The translations under genes were made by a program, and so were the position numbers. From positions 1 to 48,375 of the forward strand of contig JAMCWX010000019.1 in the NCBI GenBank assembly GCA_023480885.1: a stretch of 48,375 bases of DNA. Direction: 5' to 3'. Numbering within the stretch: the first letter of the stretch is position 1; the number at the start of each line of letters is the position of its first letter. This DNA is from Chloroflexota bacterium. Lineage in GTDB: Bacteria; Chloroflexota; UBA6077; FW602-bin22; JACPRP01. The notes under the pieces are model-generated. The model did not search any database. It saw only the letters and a list, made by a program, of their open reading frames with translations, and was not told the DNA's origin. Positions 25,664-32,136 of this stretch are shown here, in pieces.

Positions 25664-25966
25664 CTAACTCAAGATATCGGACCACTCCGCCCGTGCGGCG
25701 GGGCCAGCGAGCTTTGATAGGGCAATCTCACAAAGCCTGAACTGTGCCCTGTTCAGGGAGCAGAACACCTGCCTGCCGTCCCTCCTGGTTATGATCAGTC
25801 CAGCCCGCCGCAGCTTGCGCAGGTGCCAGGAGAGCAGTGGTTGACTGACCCTGACCAGCCGTGCAAGGTCGGAAACCTTCATCTCGTCGCGGTCAGCAAG
25901 TTCGTGGACGATTCTGAATCTGCTCGCGTCGGAAAGGGCGCGAAAGCAATATCTAAGTTCCTTCAT
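25664..25966 (-). CDS. ArsR-family winged-helix regulator, probable regulator of the inositol-lipid operon
   Basis: 100 residues. Winged helix-turn-helix: FRALSDASRFRIVHELAD (about 8-25), MKVSDLARLVRVSQPLLSWHLRKL (about 29-52), wing TRRDGRQVFCSLN (about 60-72). The ELCVCDL-type metal-binding cysteines of ArsR/SmtB are absent, so a metal sensor is unlikely. As first gene of the ino1 operon it probably autoregulates, perhaps sensing inositol or a lipid intermediate (inference). Actinobacterial ino1 is controlled by other regulator families, so this would be a different solution. Confidence 0.86.
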   Translation of the reverse strand: MKELRYCFRALSDASRFRIVHELADRDEMKVSDLARLVRVSQPLLSWHLRKLRRAGLIITRRDGRQVFCSLNRAQFRLCEIALSKLAGPAARAEWSDILS

Positions 25967-25993
25967 TACCGAACGTCCTCGAACACAGGTCCT

Positions 25994-26088
25994 CGTTAAC
26001 GGGTGCCTGGAGTTGCACCAACAGAGTCAGACGGAAACCATCCTTAAACAAGCGCTTATATGTTACACATTAGATAGCAGGTTGTCAA
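25994..26088 (-). promoter_or_regulatory. Promoter and candidate operators of the arsR-ino1 operon
   Basis: On the minus strand TTGACA (26088-26083), 17-bp spacer, TAACAT (26065-26060); start predicted near 26053. A perfect 8-bp palindrome AAGCGCTT (26050-26057) sits on the predicted start site, and another, CGTTAACG, at 25994-26001 lies in the ~87-nt leader. Both are candidate ArsR-type operators. Confidence 0.55.
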
Positions 26089-26134
26089 GGCTGCCCCCAC
26101 CTCTGCAAACTTGCACCCGTGGCTCATTTCTGCT

Positions 26135-26158
26135 AAGGTATAGACTAGCTGATACCTT
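26135..26158 (+). promoter_or_regulatory. Inverted repeat next to the PHP gene ribosome binding site
   Basis: AAGGTAT (26135-26141) and ATACCTT (26152-26158), separated by 10 nt, abut the Shine-Dalgarno GGAG of the gene starting at 26170. It could be an operator or an RNA hairpin affecting translation. Confidence 0.45.
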
Positions 26159-26169
26159 GGAGAATTGCG

Positions 26170-26838
26170 ATGATTTACGATTTTCACACTCATAGTTTCC
26201 ACAGCGACGGAGTCCTCTCGCCTTCAGAGGTCATCAGGTATGCCGTCACCTCTGGCTACGGCGCAGTCGCCGTGACCGATCACGTCGGCGTTGGCAATTG
26301 CGCGAGGGTGCTCGAACAGGTCATCAAGGATTGTGAGTTTTGCGCTCGCCATTGGAACATCGTCGCCATTCCGGGCGTCGAGCTCACGCACGTGCCCGCC
26401 GCTGGCATCGCGGAGGCGGCCAGCATCGCGCGCGAGTGTGGCGCTCGAGTCGTCGTCGTGCACGGCGAGACAATCGTCGAGCCCGTCGAACCGGGAACGA
26501 ATCGGGCAGCTGTCTCGTGCAAAGACGTCGATATTCTGGCGCATCCCGGCCTTCTATCAAAGGAGGAGGCGGCGATTGCCGCGGCCAACGGTGTTTTCAT
26601 CGAAATCAGCGCGCGCAAGGGGCACAGCTACACCAATGGCCACGTCGTCAGAACGGGCCGCGAGGCCGGCGTGAGATTCCTAATCGACAGCGATGGACAC
26701 GAGCCCAAGGATCTTCTGAAGTCTGCTTTCGTGCTTAAAGTAGCTCAAGGAGCAGGGCTGGAAGCCGCCGAGATTCCTCAGGTGCTGGAGGAGAATCCAC
26801 GCTCCTTGCTGGCCAGGCTCGGCTACTCCACTCGGTAG
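26170..26838 (+). CDS. PHP-domain phosphoesterase (YcdX/histidinol-phosphatase-like)
   Basis: 222 residues, ATG after TTGGAGAATTGCG. Metal motifs: YDFHTHSFHSDGVLSPSEV (about 3-21), AVTDHVGVGN (about 36-45), GVELTHV near 75, VHGET near 97, ILAHPG near 119, IDSDGHEPKD near 174-183. It is a stand-alone PHP domain of the histidinol-phosphatase type; no histidine biosynthesis genes are near, so another phosphate ester is possible. Divergent from the arsR-ino1 operon and converging on the next gene. Confidence 0.82.
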   Translation: MIYDFHTHSFHSDGVLSPSEVIRYAVTSGYGAVAVTDHVGVGNCARVLEQVIKDCEFCARHWNIVAIPGVELTHVPAAGIAEAASIARECGARVVVVHGETIVEPVEPGTNRAAVSCKDVDILAHPGLLSKEEAAIAAANGVFIEISARKGHSYTNGHVVRTGREAGVRFLIDSDGHEPKDLLKSAFVLKVAQGAGLEAAEIPQVLEENPRSLLARLGYSTR

Positions 26839-26846
26839 TCGAAGTC

Positions 26847-27326
26847 CTACTTGCCCGGCACCACCGACCAGTCAGGTGGAAGCTCGTAAGGATACATCTT
26901 GTTGGTCAGGCGCGTGCCGTCGTGCATTCGCACCTTCCCCTTACGCCGGATTTCCGAGTAGGTGTTCTGAATTTGAACGATCCGTCGATCCGTGAGGTTG
27001 AAGATGATGATCCCGGCCTTGACCGATTGAAGACTGGCCTGCCGCGTCTCGTCGTCGACGACGCGAAAGACAGGGATCTCGTGAGGAGCGCAGTAGGCTA
27101 GGGCCTCGTGGATAGAGGTGTGGTTGCCGTCCGCGTTGTGCTCGTCGAAGACCGCCAGGCCACAGGTAACGTATTCCCTGAGCCTTTGATCGTAGCGCTC
27201 GGCGAACTCAAGCAACTCGTCCAGGTCTTCCGCGCCTTCGGCGCAGCCTGCCACAAGCGCGGCGAGGGCGTGGCAATCGGCGACGAAACTGACGGCTCCC
27301 CATTTGTCGATTACGGTGTATCTCAT
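26847..27326 (-). CDS. Conserved-looking hypothetical protein
   Basis: 159 residues from ATG 27326, preceded by GGTGA with 5 nt spacing; ATG at 27341 or 27371 would extend it. I do not recognise a family. Seen: an acidic helical region around AEGAEDLDELLEFAERYDQRL, FDEHNADGNH in the middle, an EIPVFRVVDDETRQASL segment resembling a small a/b sandwich, and GIIIFNLTDRRIVQIQNTYSEIRRKGKVRMHDG toward the C-terminus. No signal peptide or membrane segment. Amino acid composition and codon use look like a real gene. It converges with the PHP gene (8 nt between stops). Confidence 0.6.
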   Translation of the reverse strand: MRYTVIDKWGAVSFVADCHALAALVAGCAEGAEDLDELLEFAERYDQRLREYVTCGLAVFDEHNADGNHTSIHEALAYCAPHEIPVFRVVDDETRQASLQSVKAGIIIFNLTDRRIVQIQNTYSEIRRKGKVRMHDGTRLTNKMYPYELPPDWSVVPGK

Positions 27327-27372
27327 TAAGTTCACCGTCATCCCCCCATTCCGCGAGCCATGATAGCACATC

Positions 27373-27589
27373 GTTACAATTTCTGCACGCGAAGCAAACG
27401 GTGACCATCGAACGGAATGGGGAGCCAGTAGCCGTTCTCGCTCCGTCCGGTCTTATCAAGGGGATCACGTTGCGGGAGGTAGCAAACCGACTGGGGAATG
27501 TGCCTCCCCCAGATGACGGTTTTGCCGACGACCTTGAAGCCGTGCAGGCTTCTCAACCGCGGACGGAGGCTCCAACGTGGCACAGTTGA
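27373..27589 (+). pseudogene. Decayed Phd/YefM-type antitoxin
   Basis: One frame reads VTISAREAN at 27373-27399, the classic Phd N-terminus, but has no start codon (a TAG lies 9 nt upstream). The adjoining frame from 27401 reads VTIERNGEPVAVLAPS, the classic Phd core, and continues to TGA at 27587-27589. The ~15 residues normally between these two segments are missing and the frame changes, so an internal deletion has broken the gene. Confidence 0.7.
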
Positions 27590-27663
27590 TCGACTCCAGC
27601 GTTTTCATTGCCCTGGAACGGCGGCTGCGCCGTGAGGCGTTCGTCGAGGCGATTCTTGAAAAG
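27577..27663 (+). pseudogene. Truncated VapC-like PIN toxin
   Basis: GTG at 27577 with GGAGG upstream starts AQLIDSSVFIALERR, the first strand and catalytic aspartate of VapC PIN toxins, overlapping the antitoxin remnant by 13 nt as intact modules do. Homology stops after about 29 residues, where the sequence runs into intergenic repeats. The remaining ~100 residues, including the other acidic catalytic residues, are gone. Confidence 0.7.
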
Positions 27664-27708
27664 TGTACGATGTTCACCACGGGGCACGGAGGGGAACCTT
27701 CTGAATCT

Positions 27709-27757
27709 TCTCCGTGTCTCCGTGTCTCCGTGGTGCATTCTGTGGTGCACTCCGTGG
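27709..27757 (+). repeat. CTCCGTGTCTCCGTGGTGC repeat run
   Basis: Short units of the type TCTCCGTG are repeated three times and then TGGTGCA(T/C)TC(T/C)GTGG-like units follow. Shares CTCCGTGGTGCA with 20068-20079. Replaces the missing part of the VapC remnant. Confidence 0.5.
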
Positions 27758-27799
27758 CGCATTTGGTACCCCTACGGGGGACGGGCGAAAGAGGAGCGC

Positions 27800-28570
27800 C
27801 TACCGGTTCTTCCACTCGGGCTTGCGTCGCTCGATGAACGCGTTGATGCCTTCCACCGCGTCCTCGGTCTTCATCAGGTCGTTCTTGTAATCGTTCTCGA
27901 CCAGGTCCAGCGCTGGCTTGAGATCGAGGTCGAGAGACTTGACATAAGCCCGCTTCGTGGCTCTCAACACTGCGAGGCTCTTGTCGGTCAGGCGTCCGAG
28001 AAACTTGGCGCAGGCCTCGTCATACTGCTCTTCAGGGACGACCACGTTGGCCAAACCAAGCCGCTTGGCGTCCGCCGCGCTGAGGTTGTCTCCCGTGAGC
28101 AGCAGTTCCAGGGCTACTCTCCAGGGGACGATGCGTGGCAACAGAGCGACTGCCACCGAGGGGTAAACCCCGACTTTTATCTCCGGCTGCCCAAACTGCG
28201 ATTTCTCCGAGGCGACGATCATGTCGCAGGCGCTGGCGACCTCGCACCCTCCGCCCAGTGCCGCGCCGTTGACCAACGCCACCGTCGGCTTCTCGCTGCT
28301 TATCAACTTGTAGCATAACTTGTCGAAAGTCGACAGCATCTCGTCCATTTTGTCAGGCGAGTGATCCTTGACGTCGACGCCGGCGGAGAACGCCTTGTTT
28401 CCCGAGGCGGTCACGGCGATTACCTTGGTTTCGCCATCCGCTGCCGCGTCGTCAAAGGCTTTGTTCATCTCGGCTATCGTCTTAATGTCGAGGACGTTGT
28501 ACGGGGGTCTGTTGATCGTTATCCTGGCAACGGCCTTAGCCTTTTCGTAAAGAATGTTCTCGAAGCTCAC
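27800..28570 (-). CDS. Enoyl-CoA hydratase/isomerase (crotonase) family protein, dienoyl-CoA hydratase-like
   Basis: 256 residues from GTG 28570, 5 nt after AGGAGG; the in-frame ATG at 28591 lies before this ribosome binding site and is less likely. Crotonase features: NRPPYNVLDIKTI (about 24-36), oxyanion segment FSAGVDVKDH (about 62-71), NGAALGGGCEVASACD (about 102-117) and FGQPEIKVGVYP (about 128-139), retaining the usual Glu positions. The PPYNVLDI and FSAGVDVKDHxPDKMDEML stretches recall cyclohexa-1,5-diene-carbonyl-CoA hydratases of anaerobic benzoyl-CoA degradation; this is suggestive only. Could equally act in fatty-acid oxidation. Divergent from the ABC exporter. Confidence 0.85.
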   Translation of the reverse strand: MSFENILYEKAKAVARITINRPPYNVLDIKTIAEMNKAFDDAAADGETKVIAVTASGNKAFSAGVDVKDHSPDKMDEMLSTFDKLCYKLISSEKPTVALVNGAALGGGCEVASACDMIVASEKSQFGQPEIKVGVYPSVAVALLPRIVPWRVALELLLTGDNLSAADAKRLGLANVVVPEEQYDEACAKFLGRLTDKSLAVLRATKRAYVKSLDLDLKPALDLVENDYKNDLMKTEDAVEGINAFIERRKPEWKNR

Positions 28571-28705
28571 CTCTTCCTCCTGACGAATCATACTTGATTC
28601 TGGTTTTCAGCCAGGCAACTTGCCGTGGCCTGTTCTTAGCTTATCAGAGGGATGGGCGATTGTCAATGAAGCTGCCAGGTCGGTTCGCGTGTGTCGACCG
28701 ATTGT

Positions 28706-28714
28706 GATATAATG
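28706..28714 (+). promoter_or_regulatory. Extended -10 promoter producing a probably leaderless mRNA
   Basis: TGATATAAT (28705-28713) is a perfect extended -10 element. Transcription would start at about 28720-28721, which is the A of the ATG of the ABC ATPase gene. No Shine-Dalgarno precedes that ATG. No convincing -35 box, as usual with extended -10 promoters. Confidence 0.6.
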
Positions 28715-28720
28715 CGTGCT

Positions 28721-29635
28721 ATGCACGCTATCGAAGTATCCGGGCTCGTGAAGCGCTACGGTGCGCTGGTTGCTGTCGACGGCATCTCGTTCACGGTCGA
28801 AAGGGGCGAGGTTTTCGGTCTCCTGGGACCTAACGGCGCGGGGAAGACCACTACTGTCGAGGTTATCGAGGGACTGCGGAAGCTCGATGACGGCACGGTG
28901 CGTGTGCTCGACACCGACGTTGTCCGGAACTCCAAGGAGATCAAGCAGAGGATCGGCATCCAGCTTCAAACGTCCTCGCTCTTCGAAAGCCTGACGGCCA
29001 GGGAAGTCCTGGACCTATTCGGCAGCTTCTATCGCAAGAAGCTCCCCGCGGACGAACTTATCTCCTTACTCAACCTGCAGGAGAAGCGCAACAGCCTCGT
29101 CAAGAATCTCTCTGGCGGGCAGCAGCAGCGTCTTTCCGTCGCGCTCGCTCTCGTCAACGATCCCGAGGTTGTCTTCCTGGATGAGCCCACCACTGGCCTT
29201 GATCCCCAGGCCAGGCGCGCCCTCTGGGAAGTGATCGAGCATCTGAAGCGAAGGGACCGCGCGATCCTTCTGACCACTCACCAGATGGAGGAAGCGGAAA
29301 GGCTGTGCGACCGCGTCGCCATCATAGACCACGGCCATATTCTGGCTATGGGCAAGCCCAGAGACCTGGTGAAGTCCAATTTTGAAGAAGTCGCCATCGA
29401 ATTCGAGGCGGACGGGCGAATCGACCTCGGCTCCCTCAAGGGTTTGGAGGGCGTGAGCAACATCCGTGAAGAAGAAGGCGTCGTCACCGTCTATACCAAA
29501 GAGGCGCAGGGAACTCTGGCAGTTCTGTTGTCGTCGGCCGCGAAAGGGGAATGGCAGATGGACAACATGCGCGTGCGCGTGGCCACCCTGGAGGACGTTT
29601 TCCTCAAGCTCACTGGAAGGCGGATCAGAGAATGA
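28721..29635 (+). CDS. ABC-2 type exporter ATP-binding protein
   Basis: 304 residues from ATG 28721, chosen because the protein then starts HAIEVSGLVKRYG and the -10 element lies just upstream; a GTG at 28691 would place the start before the promoter. Walker A GPNGAGKTT (about 38-46), Q-loop QLQTSSLFESLT (about 83-94), signature LSGGQQQRLSVALAL near 133, Walker B VVFLDEPTTGLDP near 155, switch histidine in LLTTHQMEEAERL near 187. A C-terminal ~80-residue domain follows, as in DrrA/CcmA-type drug or lipid exporters. Overlaps the permease gene by 4 nt (ATGA). Confidence 0.92.
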   Translation: MHAIEVSGLVKRYGALVAVDGISFTVERGEVFGLLGPNGAGKTTTVEVIEGLRKLDDGTVRVLDTDVVRNSKEIKQRIGIQLQTSSLFESLTAREVLDLFGSFYRKKLPADELISLLNLQEKRNSLVKNLSGGQQQRLSVALALVNDPEVVFLDEPTTGLDPQARRALWEVIEHLKRRDRAILLTTHQMEEAERLCDRVAIIDHGHILAMGKPRDLVKSNFEEVAIEFEADGRIDLGSLKGLEGVSNIREEEGVVTVYTKEAQGTLAVLLSSAAKGEWQMDNMRVRVATLEDVFLKLTGRRIRE

Positions 29636-30711
29636 AGGTTACTCTCAACCTCGTCGTCGCCAATCTGAAAGAGGTGTTTCGCAACAAGGCGATTCTGTTC
29701 TGGACGTTCGTCTTTCCTGTGATCTTCATCTTGCTGTTCGGGCTGGCGTTCGCCCACGACGACATCAGCAAGTTCAACGTTGGGATCGTGAACCAGGATC
29801 AGGGGACATCAGGAGAGCAGCTCGCTAAAGCGTTATCTTCTGTTCCCGTGTTCACCGTAACTAACGGCGACTGGGACAAGGAGAAGACGGCGCTAGAGAA
29901 AGGCGATCGTCGAATTCTCGCCGTCATCCGACCGGACTTCACCGAGCGTCTGGCGAAAGGCGATGCGGAGCTCGAAGTGTACTACGATGCTTCGCAGCCG
30001 ATGGTCTCTCAGACGGCCCTGTCTGTCTTTCGAGAGGTCGTCGCAAAGATGGTGCAGGAAACCACCAGGACCAAGCAGCCTTTGAGGGCGGTCGAAAAAC
30101 CAATCCAGAGCAAGCACATTCGCACCATCGACTTCCTGGTGCCGGGCATCCTGGGCATGACCATAATGCAACTCGGGCTCTTCGCGGCGATCCCCCTGGT
30201 CAGCCTGCGCGAGAAGAAGGTTCTCCGCCGCCTGTCAGCCACGCCGTTGAAGAGGTCGTCGCTGGTCGTGAGTCAGATCATCTTCCGACTGCTGCTCGGC
30301 GTCATCCAGACGTTCATTATCATCTTCGTGGGAAGGCTGGTATTCGGTGTACAGGTGGAGGGGAACTGGGCTTACTTGCTCGTCGCGGTTGTCGTCGGCG
30401 CAATGTCTTTCCTTTCTATCGGCTTCGTGGCAGCCTCGTTTGCGAAGAACGAGCAAACCGCCGAGCCAATGATCCAGGTCGTCTCGATGCCCATGATGTT
30501 CCTCTCTGGCGTGTTCTTTCCCATCGAGATGATGCCCGACTTCATCCAACCCTTGATCAAGGTGCTGCCCCTCACTTACCTCAACGATGCCCTGCGACAG
30601 ATCGTGAATCAGGGACATTCCATCGAATCCGTGGCCACGGACCTGGCGATCCTCGGTGCGTGGCTCGTTGCCGGACTGGCCGTATCCTTCAAGACGTTCA
30701 GGTGGGAGTAG
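29632..30711 (+). CDS. ABC-2 type exporter permease
   Basis: 359 residues from ATG 29632 in an ATGA overlap with the ATPase gene; an open frame further upstream is a shadow. Topology is the ABC-2/YhgE-like plan: one membrane helix at about 20-40 (FWTFVFPVIFILLFGLAF), a large extracellular domain (about 45-165), then five helices from about 175 with the PGILGMTIMQLGLFAAIPLVSLREKKVLRRL segment. It forms the channel for export of an unknown substrate such as a lipid, drug or polyketide. Followed by the inverted dispersed repeat copy B. Confidence 0.9.
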   Translation: MKVTLNLVVANLKEVFRNKAILFWTFVFPVIFILLFGLAFAHDDISKFNVGIVNQDQGTSGEQLAKALSSVPVFTVTNGDWDKEKTALEKGDRRILAVIRPDFTERLAKGDAELEVYYDASQPMVSQTALSVFREVVAKMVQETTRTKQPLRAVEKPIQSKHIRTIDFLVPGILGMTIMQLGLFAAIPLVSLREKKVLRRLSATPLKRSSLVVSQIIFRLLLGVIQTFIIIFVGRLVFGVQVEGNWAYLLVAVVVGAMSFLSIGFVAASFAKNEQTAEPMIQVVSMPMMFLSGVFFPIEMMPDFIQPLIKVLPLTYLNDALRQIVNQGHSIESVATDLAILGAWLVAGLAVSFKTFRWE

Positions 30712-30752
30712 CAGGCCAGGTTCCCTCTTTACTCTGAGCCCACGTTCCCTCT

Positions 30753-30773
30753 GGGAGAGGGTTAGGGTGAGGG
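30753..30773 (-). repeat. Dispersed palindromic repeat, copy B (inverted)
   Basis: Exact inverse of 20004-20024. Also shares a shorter hairpin (CCCTC 30748-30752 with GAGGG near 30757). Located between the 3' ends of the plus-strand exporter operon and the minus-strand gene at 30821, the same kind of convergent gap as copy A. Confidence 0.75.
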
Positions 30774-30820
30774 TGTCCCCACGCCAGAACTAATGGCCAA
30801 CAACACCCCCTCGCAAGCGT

Positions 30821-31939
30821 CTACCCTTGCGCCTTGCTCCCAACCTTCCCCTCTCGCTCTTTGCGATAGCGTCTCCGCTCCATAAGATCGACGAACGCCT
30901 CCAGCCTGGTCACCAGCCCTGCCTTGCCCATCTGCTCGTCGAGGATGACGCTCATTACTGGTATGTCGTGGTCCCGGCTGACTTGCGGGAGCATGTTCTG
31001 GGCGATGATCTCGGGCATACACGTGAAAGGCTGCAGGTGAATGATCCCGTCGTATCCCTCTTGCGCGTGCAGCGCCGTCTCGCCGAGGGACTGCATCGCG
31101 TCGCCGCTGACGTCGTGTTTAAGGTAAGGGCTCGCCGCTTTCTTCACTTTCTTGCCGTGGCCGAAGCCGAGGGCCTCCAGGAAGAGCCAGACCTTCGCCC
31201 AGTCGCTGACCCAGGCGCCGCGAGTGATCTCCACTCGCATCTTGCCGAGCTCTTCTTCGAGGTCCATATTGACGAAAGGCTCCATGGACATAAAGAACTC
31301 TCCGAGGATGCCCACGCGCAGCGGGCGCACGCCTGGAACCTGGGGAATGGCGTTCAGTTCGTCCATAATCTGCTTCTTGGTCTTTGACAGCGTGGCCGGG
31401 TCGTGAGCAGCGCAAATCCTGTCGCCAACGGTCTGCCAAATCTTGCTCGTCGTCCCCTGCTCCCGTTCCCTTGGCCTGATCGCGTGAGTGTGACGCTCGA
31501 TGTCGTCCAGGTAGAACAATTGGGTGAGTCCGAACTTGATGTCGCCGACGATCTTGCGCCAGGAGTCTTCCCGAAGCAGCGTCTTGATGAACTCGGCCAG
31601 CCCGACGATCTGCTTCTCCTGCCAGTCGAAGGTGCACATCTGAAACTCGTAGCCGAGGTCGCGGAGGATGCTTTCGTGCAGCTTGGCGTAATACCCAAGG
31701 CGGCACAGTCCAGGTCCGGCAACGCCGATGAGCGTGTCGGCGCCAAGTTCCAGCGCCTCGACGTAGTTGCCGAGGATGGTCTTGAACGGCATACAGACCC
31801 ACTCTGGAGAGTACTTGGCTCCCAACGAGATGGTGTTCTTGCTGCACTTCGGGGGAACGATGCACTCGACCCCGTTCTTGTCGAAGAGCGTTTTCAGGGG
31901 AACCCAAACCTGTCCCATATGTGGGAAAGTAACTTTCAT
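30821..31939 (-). CDS. 2-hydroxyacyl-CoA dehydratase/activase-related protein
   Basis: 372 residues. It resembles the D-component (HgdB/BcrB-like) superfamily and the related 'acyl-CoA dehydratase activase-related' proteins: conserved cysteines at about C26, C32 (PPKCSKNT), C49 (EWVCMPFK), C79 (GLCRLG), a VGILGEFF segment near 208, and HLQPFTCMPEIIAQ near 315 with a further Cys, ending PVMSVILDEQ. The cysteines could hold a 4Fe-4S cluster. Such proteins work in anaerobic radical dehydration or ring reduction, but the ATP-dependent activator and the second subunit are not adjacent, so the exact role is open. Confidence 0.75.
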   Translation of the reverse strand: MKVTFPHMGQVWVPLKTLFDKNGVECIVPPKCSKNTISLGAKYSPEWVCMPFKTILGNYVEALELGADTLIGVAGPGLCRLGYYAKLHESILRDLGYEFQMCTFDWQEKQIVGLAEFIKTLLREDSWRKIVGDIKFGLTQLFYLDDIERHTHAIRPREREQGTTSKIWQTVGDRICAAHDPATLSKTKKQIMDELNAIPQVPGVRPLRVGILGEFFMSMEPFVNMDLEEELGKMRVEITRGAWVSDWAKVWLFLEALGFGHGKKVKKAASPYLKHDVSGDAMQSLGETALHAQEGYDGIIHLQPFTCMPEIIAQNMLPQVSRDHDIPVMSVILDEQMGKAGLVTRLEAFVDLMERRRYRKEREGKVGSKAQG

Positions 31940-32037
31940 AGCCCACCCTCACTCATATACAGTTCTCTTGGCGTCCTCCCTCTCCCTCTGCTATCCATTA
32001 CCCATATCTTTCTTTGGTGGCCCCAAGGCGTTGCCAG

Positions 32038-32136
32038 GCGGTTAAAAACCGCGGCGACGGTTACGAAGTCCTACGCGGACTGGATTTCAACTCGCGAAGG
32101 CGGGTTTCGTCCGTGTAACCAGCGACTTCAGTCGCT
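32038..32136. repeat. Composite palindromic repeat of three hairpins
   Basis: Three stems in a row: GCGGTT-AAA-AACCGC (32038-32052), AGTCC-TACGC-GGACT (32067-32081), and AGCGACT-TC-AGTCGCT (32121-32136). This architecture matches a kind of REP/MITE-like intergenic element seen in Chloroflexota and Cyanobacteria (recollection, not searched). The third hairpin spans the stop codon of murE (TGA at 32130-32128 on the minus strand). Confidence 0.65.

Noticed and set aside
28685..28690. -35 box for the ABC exporter promoter
   Set aside because: The hexamer at the right distance (TCGCGT) does not resemble TTGACA; the extended -10 can act without it.
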